A DNA stretch of 64,000 bases from Sphingobacteriaceae bacterium (GCA_014380615.1 JACMJM010000012.1:1-64000); one strand, 5' to 3'; counted from the stretch's first letter, positions 53,941-63,482 are shown. The notes: generated by a model not told the origin, from the letters alone. Program-made: numbers and translations.

Positions 53941-54516
53941 ATGGAAATCGACAAGATAAAGGAAAGTATTGTTAAGGCCGCCCAAGAGCTTTTCAGGAAG
54001 TATGGTTACCATAAAACCAGCGTAAATGAAATCGCTAAAAAAGCCAAAATAGCAAAAGCCACCATTTATAAATATTTCGACAGTAAAGAAGTTCTGTTGC
54101 ACTCTATCCTGATGGATTACATCCGCATCAGCGTAAATGAAATTATCGAAAACTCATCAGAAGAAACAAACAAGGAAGCATATCTCAGTAACCTCATTTT
54201 ACAAACCAGCCGCCTTTCGTACACCATTTGTAATGAATTTATCGGTTGGGATTTTATCCGCGAATCAACCAACGCTCAGGAATTTCTGAAGCTTTTATCA
54301 GACGATCTGGAGGTTTTTCTGATTCAATCGTACCGCGAAACACATCTGTTTAAAGGCGAAACTAATTATACAGAACGCTTGCGATTTTTAATTAAATCCA
54401 GTAAAGCAATTGTTTTTTCTTTTGCATTCACCTCGGTAAGCGACTCTGATATCCGCAAAAATTTCGTTAGTTTTCAAAAAGAAATACTGCCGTATCTGGT
54501 GAAAGCAGCTATTTAA
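53941..54516 (+). CDS. TetR/AcrR family transcriptional regulator
   Basis: A 191-residue regulator. The N-terminal helix-turn-helix domain is clear: AAQELFRKYGYHKTSVNEIA near residues 12-31 and KATIYKYFDSKEVLLHS near residues 38-54. The ligand-binding C-terminal part (residues 60-191) is divergent, so the inducer cannot be named. It starts directly after the Rieske-like lipoprotein gene, with no base between, and rlmD follows after 88 bases with its own promoter element. Targets may be its neighbours or distant genes. Confidence 0.88.
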   Translation: MEIDKIKESIVKAAQELFRKYGYHKTSVNEIAKKAKIAKATIYKYFDSKEVLLHSILMDYIRISVNEIIENSSEETNKEAYLSNLILQTSRLSYTICNEFIGWDFIRESTNAQEFLKLLSDDLEVFLIQSYRETHLFKGETNYTERLRFLIKSSKAIVFSFAFTSVSDSDIRKNFVSFQKEILPYLVKAAI

Positions 54517-54590
54517 CAGGCTGAAGCTTCATCATTTCAGCAAGCACTAACAAGGCTTTTTAATCTCATACAATCCCTGTTAAAATTTAT

Positions 54591-54598
54591 TAATTTTG
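54591..54598 (+). promoter_or_regulatory. Putative -7 element of the RlmD-type gene
   Basis: TAATTTTG matches TAnnTTTG and ends only six bases before the ATG at 54605. If transcription starts at the usual distance, the mRNA is leaderless or nearly so. Confidence 0.5.
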
Positions 54599-54604
54599 CC
54601 GCTC

Positions 54605-56038
54605 ATGAAAAAAATTCCGGCAGATAAAAAGCGTATAGAAAATATACTGGTAACAGATATTGCTGAAGGAGGCAAGGGTGTAGGAAAGTCAGATGATTTG
54701 GTCCTTTTTATCGAAAAAGCCGTTCCAGGCGATGTGGTAAATGTGGAGTTGTTCAAGAAAAAGAAAAACTTCGCTGAAGCGAAAGTTACTCAACTCATAA
54801 AACCTTCCGAATATAGAACAGAGCCTTTTTGTCCGCACTTTGGCGTTTGTGGCGGTTGTAAATGGCAGCACATGACCTACGATGCGCAATTGCGTTTTAA
54901 GCAAAAGAGTGTGCTTGATGCTCTTGAGCGAATGGCTAAAGTGGACGTGTTAACCGCCGAGCCTATTCTCGCATCTTTTGAAACGAGATATTACCGAAAT
55001 AAGTTAGAATTTACCTTTTCGAACAAGCGCTGGCTTACCGACGGCGATATGGCTGAAGCTGATGAAGGACGTCAGATGAACGCCCTGGGCTTTCATGTTC
55101 CATTGCGTTTTGATAAGATTTTGGATATTGATGTATGTTATTTACAGTCATCTCCCTCGAACGAAATAAGAAACGCCATCAGAGATTTCGCGTTAAGCGA
55201 AAATATAAGCTTTTATGATTTACGGAACCATGAAGGTGCTTTAAGAAATTTAATCATCAGGACATCAACCACCGGAGAATTGATGGTGATAGTGGTTTTT
55301 GCCTATGCTTCGGAGGAGGAGGTGAATAAAGTTATGATGTTTGTAAAAGAGCACTTCTCTACTATTACCTCTTTATTGTACATCCTCAATCAAAAAAAGA
55401 ACGATACCATTTTCGATCAGGAGATCCATTTATTCGATGGGCGTGATTTTATTTTTGAGCAAATGGGCGATGTCGCCGGTTCGGAAGATTTGAAGTTCAA
55501 AATCGGCCCGAAGTCTTTTTATCAAACCAACTCGCTGCAGGCGCACCAGTTATACTTAATTACCAGGGAGTTCGCCGGCTTTAAGGGAGATGAATTGGTG
55601 TACGACCTTTATACAGGTGCGGGTACTATCGCAAATTTTATCGCCCGGCATGTTAGAGAAGTAGTGGGCGTTGAATATGTTCCTACGGCTATTGATGATG
55701 CTGTTATAAACTCCGGGATAAATAATATCACCAACACCAAGTTTTTCGCCGGGGATATGAAGGATGTTTTAACTCCCGAATTTGTGATCGAACACGGTAA
55801 GCCGGATGTAATTATTACCGACCCGCCACGTGCGGGTATGCACGCGGATGTGGTTGCCCGGATCCTTGAGATTGAGGCACCAAAAGTAGTTTACGTAAGT
55901 TGTAATGCCGCAACGCAGGCAAGGGATATCGCATTGCTTAAAGAAAAATATACAGTAGCACGTATTCGCCCTGTTGATATGTTTCCTCATACACAGCACG
56001 TGGAAAATGTTGTATTACTGGAATTAAATCAGTCATAA
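54605..56038 (+). CDS. rlmD: 23S rRNA (uracil-5-)-methyltransferase RlmD-type
   Basis: A 477-residue class I methyltransferase of the TrmA/RlmD family that makes 5-methyluridine in 23S rRNA. An N-terminal TRAM domain (residues 10-65) is followed by a 4Fe-4S site (CPHFGVCGGCKWQH near residues 77-90). The SAM-binding domain shows LYTGAGTIANFIARH near residues 340-354, DPPRAGMH and the catalytic VSCNAATQARD near residues 430-440. The ATG at 54605 is chosen over a TTG nine bases upstream. RlmD and RlmC type cannot be separated with certainty by sequence alone. Confidence 0.88.
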   Translation: MKKIPADKKRIENILVTDIAEGGKGVGKSDDLVLFIEKAVPGDVVNVELFKKKKNFAEAKVTQLIKPSEYRTEPFCPHFGVCGGCKWQHMTYDAQLRFKQKSVLDALERMAKVDVLTAEPILASFETRYYRNKLEFTFSNKRWLTDGDMAEADEGRQMNALGFHVPLRFDKILDIDVCYLQSSPSNEIRNAIRDFALSENISFYDLRNHEGALRNLIIRTSTTGELMVIVVFAYASEEEVNKVMMFVKEHFSTITSLLYILNQKKNDTIFDQEIHLFDGRDFIFEQMGDVAGSEDLKFKIGPKSFYQTNSLQAHQLYLITREFAGFKGDELVYDLYTGAGTIANFIARHVREVVGVEYVPTAIDDAVINSGINNITNTKFFAGDMKDVLTPEFVIEHGKPDVIITDPPRAGMHADVVARILEIEAPKVVYVSCNAATQARDIALLKEKYTVARIRPVDMFPHTQHVENVVLLELNQS

Positions 56039-56039
56039 C

Positions 56040-56435
56040 ATGGAAATCAAAGATTTAATTAATCAGCCTGAAGGCGAAGGAGGTTCGCCGCAAAAGGAGA
56101 GCCCTTTAAAAAGTCTGGAGATTGATTTAAAACTGTATAATGAATCAATAAAAGAAATTGCTTTTGAAATATTAAATGAGGGTTTATCTGTGTATCCGAT
56201 TTTTGTTGCCCACCAGCATGAGGTTGCGTTGGGGGAATTGATTCTTGATAAAGACGAGCTTAATACTCAATGGTCCATACAGGCATCAATGCTGGAAGAG
56301 TTTGTACAAAAAGAGATTATTCACAAGGATAAGAAAGACAGGTTTATTAAACAATATAAAGACCCGAATAAATACATGTGTTTATTTGTAATAGTACCAG
56401 AAGGGGCTAATTTTGTGTTTTATCCCTATATTTAA
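56040..56435 (+). CDS. Conserved small protein, function unknown
   Basis: A 131-residue soluble protein with no signal peptide or membrane segment. It starts one base after the rlmD stop and is probably translated in the same mRNA. The N-terminal 25 residues are Gly/Glu/Ser-rich (NQPEGEGGSPQKESPLK) and the rest is a compact domain of mixed strands and helices (YPIFVAHQHEVALGELIL, FVQKEIIHKDKKDRF, MCLFVIVPEGANFVFYPYI). The domain resembles uncharacterised Bacteroidota proteins, but no family name is recognised. Confidence 0.65.
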   Translation: MEIKDLINQPEGEGGSPQKESPLKSLEIDLKLYNESIKEIAFEILNEGLSVYPIFVAHQHEVALGELILDKDELNTQWSIQASMLEEFVQKEIIHKDKKDRFIKQYKDPNKYMCLFVIVPEGANFVFYPYI

Positions 56436-56474
56436 TGCAATAATGTTATTTTGGAGCCCTAACATAAAATAAGG

Positions 56475-56978
56475 ATGTCTGATAAAAAAATTCTGATTCT
56501 AGACAAAAATCAAATTCGTCAAAAAATCACCCGCATGTCTTATCAGATCTGGGAAGACAATCTTGAAGAATCTGAATTGATTATCGCGGGTATTATCGAT
56601 TCGGGTTATACGCTTGCGGGCCGTTTGCAAAAGGAACTGCAAAAGGTTTCGGGCATTAAAGTTACTCTGATGAAGATAACATTAGACAAAGACAGCTCGC
56701 ACCTGGAAGCAACCACCGATGTACCGGTAGAGAATTGTACCAATAAAGTTGTTGTATTGGCTGATGATGTATTAAACAGCGGCCGCACATTAGCGTATGG
56801 CCTTGGGGTGTTTCTCAATACACCTTTAAAAAAATTACGTACAGCTGTATTGGTTAATCGCAGCCACCGCAAATTTCCCATCTCACCCGATTTTACAGGG
56901 CTCGATCTGGCTACAATTATTAAGGAACATGTAGATGTAATTCTCGAAGGCGAAGAAGACGCCGTTTATTTAAGGTAG
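56475..56978 (+). CDS. Phosphoribosyltransferase family protein (PyrR-like)
   Basis: A 167-residue type I phosphoribosyltransferase. The PRPP-binding motif is VVVLADDVLNSGRTLAYGL near residues 92-110, and the flexible loop region comes before it. In the PyrR group such proteins control pyrimidine gene expression or act as weak uracil phosphoribosyltransferases, but no pyrimidine genes are near. The gene ends inside aroK, which is convergent and overlaps it by 13 bases. The substrate is not certain. Confidence 0.83.
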   Translation: MSDKKILILDKNQIRQKITRMSYQIWEDNLEESELIIAGIIDSGYTLAGRLQKELQKVSGIKVTLMKITLDKDSSHLEATTDVPVENCTNKVVVLADDVLNSGRTLAYGLGVFLNTPLKKLRTAVLVNRSHRKFPISPDFTGLDLATIIKEHVDVILEGEEDAVYLR

Positions 56979-57481
56979 CCTTTTTCTTTAAGTATCCCGA
57001 TTACTCTTTCAGGCGTTTGATCTGCGCCCATAATAGTAAGTTTTGCCTGTGTGTAAAATGAATCGCGGGCCTTCAGTCTTTCAGCTATGAAAGCTTCCAG
57101 TAATTCGCCTTTTAAATTCTTTAATATCGGCCGCTCGTCGGTAGCATTTGCCAGCCGAAGTGCCAGCGCTTTTGGGGATAAGGATAGATAGATGGTCAGC
57201 CCGTTTTTATTCATCCACTCCAGGTTGTCAAAAAAGCAGGGTGCGCCGCCGCCCGTAGCAATTATCGCATCAACTGGTAAATCGCTTGATTTTAAAATTT
57301 TATTTTCGGTTTCCCGGAAGGCATCCTCACCAAAATCACTGAAATACTGGCTAATAGACATGTTAGTTGCGGTTTCGATTTCTTTATCCATATCTATAAA
57401 CCGGTATCCTAATTTCAAAGCAAGTCTTTTGCCGAGAGTAGTTTTGCCGCTGCCCATAAAACCAATCAGAAAAATTTTCAT
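56966..57481 (-). CDS. aroK: Shikimate kinase
   Basis: AroK, 171 residues, phosphorylates shikimate at the 3-hydroxyl in aromatic amino-acid synthesis. The P-loop is FMGSGKTTLGKRLALKLG near residues 8-25; the shikimate-binding DMDKEIE near residue 31 and FRETENKIL near residue 55 follow, and the second binding loop is IIATGGGAPC near residues 74-83. Its start overlaps the DinB gene by four bases (ATGA), so they are co-translated. The tail overlaps the convergent phosphoribosyltransferase gene by 13 bases. Confidence 0.94.
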   Translation of the reverse strand: MKIFLIGFMGSGKTTLGKRLALKLGYRFIDMDKEIETATNMSISQYFSDFGEDAFRETENKILKSSDLPVDAIIATGGGAPCFFDNLEWMNKNGLTIYLSLSPKALALRLANATDERPILKNLKGELLEAFIAERLKARDSFYTQAKLTIMGADQTPERVIGILKEKGYLK

Positions 57482-57921
57482 AAAACGCCTTCCCGTTTAA
57501 GAACGATTAAATCTGTTACCGGCGGTTGAACGTTGTTTTGCTTTAAAAGCGATGCAACCTGCCCTCGGTGGTAACCGGAATGATTCGTTATATGCAACAA
57601 AATATCTCGCACGGTATTCTCCAGCCTGTCGCCGGTAAAAGTGGAGTAACTAATAATCTTATCCAGATCTTCCTGAGTTGCCACCCTATTCATTTCGGCG
57701 ATATTTTTGGTGTGAAGTTCTTTGAAATCGGCTACAGGATGAATGTCCCATGGCTTGTATTCTGGTTTAATGCCATTAATTCTGCTTAGCCAAACATGCT
57801 GTGAGTTAAGTATATGGCTAAACAGAGCTTCAGCCTTGGGAATACTATTACCAGCGTTTATAAACGCTTCAATATATCGGGCATCGGCCACTTCTGTATA
57901 GCGGATGAGGTCAGGCAGCAT
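57478..57921 (-). CDS. DinB family protein
   Basis: A 147-residue four-helix-bundle protein of the DinB/YfiT type. The metal-binding histidines expected in the family are seen in FSHILNSQHVWLSRI (helix 2) and in LLHITNHSGYHRGQVASLL near residues 112-130 (the HxxxH-like motif). Members use a metal and may act as thiol S-transferases or in stress response, but the role here is not known. It overlaps aroK by four bases and the DoxX-family gene lies one base upstream, so all are probably one operon. Confidence 0.87.
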   Translation of the reverse strand: MLPDLIRYTEVADARYIEAFINAGNSIPKAEALFSHILNSQHVWLSRINGIKPEYKPWDIHPVADFKELHTKNIAEMNRVATQEDLDKIISYSTFTGDRLENTVRDILLHITNHSGYHRGQVASLLKQNNVQPPVTDLIVLKREGVL

Positions 57922-57922
57922 A

Positions 57923-59077
57923 TTAAGGTTTCTTAAAATAGTTTTCCTCCAATTGCTGATATGAAGGGAGATTACGATAATGCCATTTATTTATCACCTC
58001 GCCATCCTTTAATAAAAGTAGGCCAGGGTTTGCCCTCACCATGCTTTTTAAGGGAACAGCATCCGCATGAAAGGATTCCATCACTAATTTATTTTGATTC
58101 TTAAAACTCTCTACATTTTCCGGCGAAGCTGAAGTAAGTAAAACTGTTCTGATGTTATAATTTTCCGCACCGTTAATCGCTAACGCGTTTAAATCGCCGA
58201 TCGCGTTTTTATTCGTCCCCATTAAATCATAAGCTACGATTACCAGATTATAATAGGGGTTTTCAATAATTTCGGCGGTATAATCGGTGCCGAAGGAGTC
58301 CATTATTTTAAGATCCTTGATTTTGGGTTCGTAACCCTTTTTTACAAGCTTACTTTCGGGTGTGCCCGTTATTTCCCAGTTACTGTCTTTCCAGATCTCG
58401 GTTTTAAGGTATTCCTTGTCCGACATGCTTTTCGTTTCGCCGGTTTTTTTGTGTTTGAGTATATAAGTAATTTCATATTCGTCCTGCGCTGCACCGGGTG
58501 GAACCTTCATGTATTCGGGAAGGTTGGCACCAACATGGTAAGGAAGAAAATCTTTAACCGGAAGGTAGTTGTAGGTGTAAATCCCAAACCCGAAGGCGAT
58601 GATGCTGGTGATCCATAATGCCGTGTTTTCGGCTTTGCCAGATTTAAATAGCGGCCTGATCTTTTCTTTGTTGATATAAAGTATAATAATGAAAAACAGC
58701 AAAACCAGATCTTTGGTAAAAGATTGCCAGGGGGTAAGCGGGATAGCGTCTCCGAAACAGCCGCAGCTTCTAACCACATCGAAAGCCGCAGAATAAAAAG
58801 TTAAGAAAGTGAAGAAGATAACCAATAACAGTAAGCCAATGGTGACTTGTTTTGCTTTGGTACCCAAAAGAAGAGCAGCACCTAAAATGATTTCCAAAGC
58901 GCAAAGAAAAATGGCTAAGGCCACCGCGAAATCATTAAGGAATGTCATGTGAAATACTTCGAAATATTCTTCGAGCTTATAGCCAAAACCAAGTGGGTCG
59001 TTGGCTTTAATAAACCCGGAAATTATAAAAAGTATCCCTACAAAAATTCTTGAAAAGTTTACCAAAAGCTTGTTCAT
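57923..59077 (-). CDS. DoxX/BT_3928-family membrane protein
   Basis: A 384-residue inner-membrane protein. Four transmembrane segments lie in the first 160 residues (INKLLVNFSRIFVGILFIIS-type start, residues 1-28, then 47-72, 78-102 and 120-138), with SGFIKANDPLGFGYKLEEYF as in BT_3928-like proteins. The C-terminal half is soluble and thioredoxin-like in arrangement (NLVIVAYDLMGTNKNA, NIRTVLLTSASPENVE, KDGEVINKWHYRNLPS), but lacks a CxxC motif. It starts two bases after the DUF1599 gene, which argues for a shared function that is not yet known. Confidence 0.83.
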   Translation of the reverse strand: MNKLLVNFSRIFVGILFIISGFIKANDPLGFGYKLEEYFEVFHMTFLNDFAVALAIFLCALEIILGAALLLGTKAKQVTIGLLLLVIFFTFLTFYSAAFDVVRSCGCFGDAIPLTPWQSFTKDLVLLFFIIILYINKEKIRPLFKSGKAENTALWITSIIAFGFGIYTYNYLPVKDFLPYHVGANLPEYMKVPPGAAQDEYEITYILKHKKTGETKSMSDKEYLKTEIWKDSNWEITGTPESKLVKKGYEPKIKDLKIMDSFGTDYTAEIIENPYYNLVIVAYDLMGTNKNAIGDLNALAINGAENYNIRTVLLTSASPENVESFKNQNKLVMESFHADAVPLKSMVRANPGLLLLKDGEVINKWHYRNLPSYQQLEENYFKKP

Positions 59078-59079
59078 TT

Positions 59080-59622
59080 TTATTTCAGGTCGAGTTTAAT
59101 TAAAGCAAAAACCGAATAATTTAACATGTCCTGGTAATTAGCTTTCACACCTTCCGAAGCAAGGGTTTGCCCGGCGTTATCTTCAATCTGTTTAACCCGG
59201 AAGATTTTCATCAAAATCAGATCGGTTAGCGAGCTTATTCTCATATCTCTCCAGGCTTCTCCATAATCATGATTTTTAGCGAACATCAGTTCTTTGGTTT
59301 CTGTAGCCTTTTGATCAAATTGACGTTCTACCTGCTCCAAAGGAAGTTCGGAAGGAGCTCTTTCATCCAGTTCAAGTTGCATCATTGCAATAATGCAATA
59401 ATTAATAATTCCGATGTATTCTGATATGATATCCTCACCAACCTTCGAGATTTTTTTTTCTTCAAGCGTTCTAATTCGTTGAGCCTTAATAAAAATCTGG
59501 TCTGTAATAGAACTAGGGCGGAGAATCCGCCAGGCTGTACCGTAATCTTTGGTTTTTTTAATAAAGAGGTCGCGGCAGATTTTTATCACTGCATCGTATT
59601 CTCCGGTGGTATTTTTTATCAA
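59080..59622 (-). CDS. DUF1599 domain-containing protein
   Basis: A 180-residue protein made of two similar halves: KKTKDYGTAWRILRPSSITD near residues 18-37 and FAKNHDYGEAWRDMRISSLT near residues 112-131. These are the two copies of the DUF1599 unit, a Bacteroidota family (nucleotide-modification/MazG-like suggestions exist, not proven). The start codon is TTG (59622); no ATG is available in frame nearby. It is first in a run with the DoxX-family, DinB and aroK genes. Confidence 0.85.
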   Translation of the reverse strand: MIKNTTGEYDAVIKICRDLFIKKTKDYGTAWRILRPSSITDQIFIKAQRIRTLEEKKISKVGEDIISEYIGIINYCIIAMMQLELDERAPSELPLEQVERQFDQKATETKELMFAKNHDYGEAWRDMRISSLTDLILMKIFRVKQIEDNAGQTLASEGVKANYQDMLNYSVFALIKLDLK

Positions 59623-59671
59623 AACAGATTTTATTTGATTGTAAGATGAATAAAGCTGTATTTTGCCATTA

Positions 59672-60568
59672 ATGGCGGATAAAAATACAGAAATTCATCT
59701 GAATAATAAGCCTTTCGCGATAGATGCTTCCGGGCAATTCGTAAAGAAAAGTATAAATGTCGCGGGCCGGATAATCGACTTCGATAAGCCTAAAGTGATG
59801 GGCATCCTAAATATCACACCCGACTCATTTTATGAAGGCAGCCGGGTTGGTTCTCCGGAAAATGCGCTGGCCAGGGCGCAAAGAATGCTCGAAGAGGGGG
59901 CCGACTTTATTGATATCGGTGCTTATTCGTCTCGGCCGGGTGCCCTGGATATTTCGGAAAGCGAAGAACAGAGCCGTTTGCTTCCTGTATTAAAACTTCT
60001 GGTAAAAGAATTCCCTCAGGCAGTTTTATCTGTAGATACCTTCAGATCGAATGTTGCTGAAGCTGCTATCGCGGAAGGCGCGCATATTATAAACGATATA
60101 TCAGGGGGAGATTTAGATGTAACTATGATAAGCACAGTGGCGCGGCTTAAAGTTCCCTACATTATCATGCACATGAAAGGTACTCCTCAAACCATGAAAG
60201 AACTGGCCCAATATGATGATGTATTAACGGAAGTTTTTAGAAGCCTGCATACAAAGATTTCCATATTGAAGCAGGCCGGCGTTAAGGATTGTATAGTTGA
60301 TCCTGGCTTTGGTTTTGCCAAAACAATAGAACATAATTATGAACTATTAAATCACTTCGAGTTATTCAAGGCTCTCGGTGCGCCGGTTTTAGCGGGCTTG
60401 TCAAGAAAGTCTATGATTTGGAAAGTTCTCGATATAGACAGCAAAGACGCGTTGAACGGCACCACCGTTTTAAATACAGTCGCATTGATGAAAGGAGCCG
60501 ATATTCTGCGGGTTCACGATGTAAAACCAGCCGTAGAGGCAATCGAACTGGTGGAGAGAATGCGTTGA
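59672..60568 (+). CDS. folP: Dihydropteroate synthase
   Basis: FolP, 298 residues, condenses p-aminobenzoate with the pterin pyrophosphate in folate synthesis and is the target of sulfonamides. The TIM-barrel signatures are GILNITPDSFYEGSR near residues 43-57, DIGAYSSRPGA near residues 85-95, DPGFGFAKT near residues 206-214 and GLSRKSM near residues 245-251. The ATG at 59672 is preferred to a TTG nine bases upstream. cdaA follows after 57 bases in the same direction, a common order in Bacteroidota. Confidence 0.95.
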   Translation: MADKNTEIHLNNKPFAIDASGQFVKKSINVAGRIIDFDKPKVMGILNITPDSFYEGSRVGSPENALARAQRMLEEGADFIDIGAYSSRPGALDISESEEQSRLLPVLKLLVKEFPQAVLSVDTFRSNVAEAAIAEGAHIINDISGGDLDVTMISTVARLKVPYIIMHMKGTPQTMKELAQYDDVLTEVFRSLHTKISILKQAGVKDCIVDPGFGFAKTIEHNYELLNHFELFKALGAPVLAGLSRKSMIWKVLDIDSKDALNGTTVLNTVALMKGADILRVHDVKPAVEAIELVERMR

Positions 60569-60625
60569 ACTATTAACACTTACTAATTACCTGAGAAACC
60601 GATCTAAATTATTAATTTCATCCCC

Positions 60626-61417
60626 ATGGAAGGTTTCGACATAAGTTTCCTGCACCTTAGGTTCCTTGACCTGATAGATATAGTTTGCGTAGCTATTATT
60701 ATCTACTATGTGTACAGTCTTTTAAGAGGTACTATCGCTTTAAATATCTTGCTGGGGCTTGTAATTATTTACCTTGTATTTCTACTGGTTTCTCAATTGC
60801 AGATGAAGCTATTGTCTGAGATTTTGGGAGGATTTGTAAGTGTGGGGGTAATTGCGCTGATCGTGGTTTTTCAGCAGGAAATAAGGCGGTTTTTGTTGCT
60901 TATCGGGAAGAATGCTTCTTTACAGCAAACCAAGCTTTGGAGAAATTACTTTATCGGAAAAAAAGAGCTGGAGAAAGCAAATTTTATTTTTATCCGGCCA
61001 GTAGTTGAGGCATGTAAAAGCATGCAAAATAGTAAAACAGGGGCACTAATCGTGTTCGCCAAATATTTCGACGAGCAATACTTTCAAAACAGCGGCGAAA
61101 CGCTTAACTCTGCTATATCGAAACGCTTACTCGAAAGTATCTTTCAAAAATACAGCCCTTTGCACGACGGTGCCGTGGTTATATCGGAAGGCCGTATTAA
61201 ATCGGCAAGTTCTATTTTGCCGCTTACAGACAATGAGAAACTTCCTGCGCAGTTTGGTTTAAGACACCGGGCGGGAATTGGGATTTCGGAGATGAGCGAT
61301 GCCGTTGCGGTAATTATTTCCGAGGAAACTGGCGAGATCTCGTATGCAAAGCAGGGTAGGGTGAAGATGAATGTATCTCTGCCTGAGCTGGAGAGGTTGT
61401 TGAATAAGGATATTTGA
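60626..61417 (+). CDS. cdaA: Diadenylate cyclase CdaA
   Basis: CdaA, 263 residues, joins two ATP to make cyclic di-AMP, a second messenger for potassium and osmotic balance. Three membrane segments cover residues 12-90 (DLIDIVCVAIIIYYVYSLL, IALNILLGLVIIYLVFLLV and following). The DAC domain then shows the catalytic LHDGAVVISEGRI near residues 178-190 and RHRAGIGISEMSDA near residues 214-227. It lies downstream of folP, with a short gap, and is likely co-transcribed. Confidence 0.94.
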   Translation: MEGFDISFLHLRFLDLIDIVCVAIIIYYVYSLLRGTIALNILLGLVIIYLVFLLVSQLQMKLLSEILGGFVSVGVIALIVVFQQEIRRFLLLIGKNASLQQTKLWRNYFIGKKELEKANFIFIRPVVEACKSMQNSKTGALIVFAKYFDEQYFQNSGETLNSAISKRLLESIFQKYSPLHDGAVVISEGRIKSASSILPLTDNEKLPAQFGLRHRAGIGISEMSDAVAVIISEETGEISYAKQGRVKMNVSLPELERLLNKDI

Positions 61418-61507
61418 TCATAAATAAGAAGCCACAAAGTCTCGAAGACACTAAGGCTGTGGGCATATATCTTAGTGCCTTTGAGCCTTTGTGGCTATAA
61501 ACTCTTC

Positions 61508-61918
61508 CTAGCAATACTGCTCAAACGCCCCAATCAAATTATCTGCAATCATCTGTGCAGGGCGCCCCTCAATCTGATGACGCTCAATAATATGAACTAG
61601 TTTTCCATCCTTAAATAAAGCCATAGACGGCGATGATGGAGGATAAGGCAACATATAACTTCTTGCTTTATCTACAGCTTCCTTTTCTACACCGGCAAAA
61701 ACGGTAACCAATTTACCAGGGTGTTTTGCGTGTTGAGATGCAATTTTAGCCGCCGGACGAGCATTTGCTGCAGCGCAACCACAAACAGAGTTTACTACTA
61801 CGAATACCGTTCCTTCACCTTTTATTACTGCGTCAACCTCTTCCGCAGACTTTAAATCCTGGAAACCAACCTTTGTTAAATCTTCCCTCATAGGGGCCAC
61901 TAAATATTCTGGGTACAT
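61508..61918 (-). CDS. BrxA/BrxB family bacilliredoxin
   Basis: A 136-residue bacilliredoxin-like protein (YphP/YqiW type). The active site is VCGCAAANARPAA near residues 51-63, the CGC motif of the family. It contains the thioredoxin-like strands VFVVVNSV and KLVTVFAGVEKEAVDKA. In Bacillus such proteins remove bacillithiol from protein thiols; Bacteroidota make bacillithiol, so that role is reasonable here but inferred. A TATTTTTG promoter element lies at 61967-61974. Confidence 0.9.
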   Translation of the reverse strand: MYPEYLVAPMREDLTKVGFQDLKSAEEVDAVIKGEGTVFVVVNSVCGCAAANARPAAKIASQHAKHPGKLVTVFAGVEKEAVDKARSYMLPYPPSSPSMALFKDGKLVHIIERHQIEGRPAQMIADNLIGAFEQYC

Positions 61919-61966
61919 ATTTTTTGATTTGCGATTTTTGATTTACGAATTACGATTGAATCCGTA

Positions 61967-61974
61967 CAAAAATA
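61967..61974 (-). promoter_or_regulatory. Putative -7 element of the bacilliredoxin gene
   Basis: On the minus strand TATTTTTG matches TAnnTTTG, 49 bases before the ATG at 61918. The short leader contains direct repeats of TTTTTGATTT. Confidence 0.45.
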
Positions 61975-62081
61975 ATGTTATGGTAACAAAGGTAAAAATA
62001 AGCTTATCAATGCTTTGTCACATTTAACAAACCTTGAAAAGATACTCCCCGTAATAAGTTGATATTCATAAGGCAATGCCT

Positions 62082-62089
62082 TACTTTTG
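62082..62089 (+). promoter_or_regulatory. Putative -7 element of ahcY
   Basis: TACTTTTG matches TAnnTTTG, with its last base 25 bases before the ahcY ATG. A TTG at about 62059 is spaced like a -33 element. Confidence 0.55.
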
Positions 62090-62113
62090 TAATTCATTTA
62101 AAAAACACAAACT

Positions 62114-63430
62114 ATGTCATCAGTAGAGACAACTTACGTACCTTACAAAGTTAAGGACATTTCCCTTGCAGAATGGGGCCGCAAAGAGATTGGATTAGCA
62201 GAAGCAGAAATGCCAGGCTTAATGTCACTTCGCGAAGAATTTGGCGCTTCACAGCCATTAAAAGGTGCACGCATCGCAGGATGTTTGCACATGACAATTC
62301 AAACTGCTGTACTTATCGAAACACTTGTTGCTTTAGGTGCTGAAGTTACCTGGTCATCATGTAACATCTTTTCAACACAAGATCACGCTGCTGCTGCAAT
62401 CGCTGCTGCTGGTATTCAGGTTTATGCTTGGAAAGGTCTTAACGAAGAAGAATTTGACTGGTGTATCGAGCAAACTTTATTCTTTGGCGAAAGCCGCCAG
62501 CCACTAAACATGATCTTAGATGATGGTGGTGATTTAACTAATATGGTATTCGACAGATATCCTGAGCTAATAGCAGCTATCAAAGGGTTATCAGAAGAAA
62601 CTACAACAGGAGTTCACCGTTTGTACGAGCGTATGAAAAACGGAACATTGCATTTACCTGCAATCAACGTGAACGACTCGGTTACAAAATCGAAATTCGA
62701 CAATAAATACGGTTGCCGTGAGTCGTTAGTAGACGCTATCCGTCGTGCTACTGATATCATGATGGCTGGTAAAGTTGCTGTTGTTTGCGGTTATGGCGAT
62801 GTGGGCAAAGGTTCAGCAGAGTCTTTGAGCTCACAAGGTGTACGTGTAATCGTTACCGAAATCGATCCTATCTGCGCTTTACAGGCGGCTATGGAAGGTT
62901 ACGAAGTAAAGAAATTCGCTACAGCAGTTCTTGAGGCTGACATCATCGTTACTACTACAGGTAACTGCGATATCGTTCGCGGCGAGCACTTCAAAGTAAT
63001 GAAAGATAAAGCGATCGTTTGTAACATTGGTCACTTCGATAACGAAATCGATATGGCTTGGTTGAACCAAAATTACGGTCATTCTAAAATCGAAATCAAA
63101 CCTCAGGTAGATAAATACACTATCGACGGAAAAGATATCATTGTATTAGCAGAGGGCCGTTTGGTAAACCTTGGTTGCGCAACTGGTCACCCGTCATTCG
63201 TAATGTCGAACTCATTTACCAACCAAACTTTAGCTCAATTAGAGCTTTGGACAAACCCTGGTAAATACGAGAATAAGGTTTATACGCTTCCTAAATTTTT
63301 AGATGAGAAAGTTGCCCGTTTGCACCTTGCTAAAATCGGTGTAGAACTAGATGTACTTGATCAGCATCAGGCTGATTATATCGGTGTACCTGTTCAAGGT
63401 CCGTTCAAGCCGGAAGCATACAGATACTAA
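62114..63430 (+). CDS. ahcY: Adenosylhomocysteinase
   Basis: AhcY, 438 residues, splits S-adenosylhomocysteine into adenosine and homocysteine and so relieves inhibition of methyltransferases. It binds NAD tightly: [16 protein letters not shown] near residues 223-238 is the Rossmann loop. The substrate domain shows [16 protein letters not shown] near residues 56-71 and [18 protein letters not shown] near residues 191-208, and the C-terminal tail ends PFKPEAYRY. The promoter and the terminator flanking it suggest a single-gene unit. Confidence 0.97.
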   Translation: MSSVETTYVPYKVKDISLAEWGRKEIGLAEAEMPGLMSLREEFGASQPLKGARIAGCLHMTIQTAVLIETLVALGAEVTWSSCNIFSTQDHAAAAIAAAGIQVYAWKGLNEEEFDWCIEQTLFFGESRQPLNMILDDGGDLTNMVFDRYPELIAAIKGLSEETTTGVHRLYERMKNGTLHLPAINVNDSVTKSKFDNKYGCRESLVDAIRRATDIMMAGKVAVVCGYGDVGKGSAESLSSQGVRVIVTEIDPICALQAAMEGYEVKKFATAVLEADIIVTTTGNCDIVRGEHFKVMKDKAIVCNIGHFDNEIDMAWLNQNYGHSKIEIKPQVDKYTIDGKDIIVLAEGRLVNLGCATGHPSFVMSNSFTNQTLAQLELWTNPGKYENKVYTLPKFLDEKVARLHLAKIGVELDVLDQHQADYIGVPVQGPFKPEAYRY

Positions 63431-63451
63431 GAGTTTTTGTTGTCTCAATAG

Positions 63452-63482
63452 AAAGCCATTCGTTATTATAGCGAGTGGCTTT
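63452..63482 (+). terminator. Terminator after ahcY
   Basis: AAAGCCATTCG and CGAGTGGCTTT form a stem of 11 bp with one wobble pair, followed by a T-run. It begins 22 bases past the ahcY stop. Confidence 0.8.
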
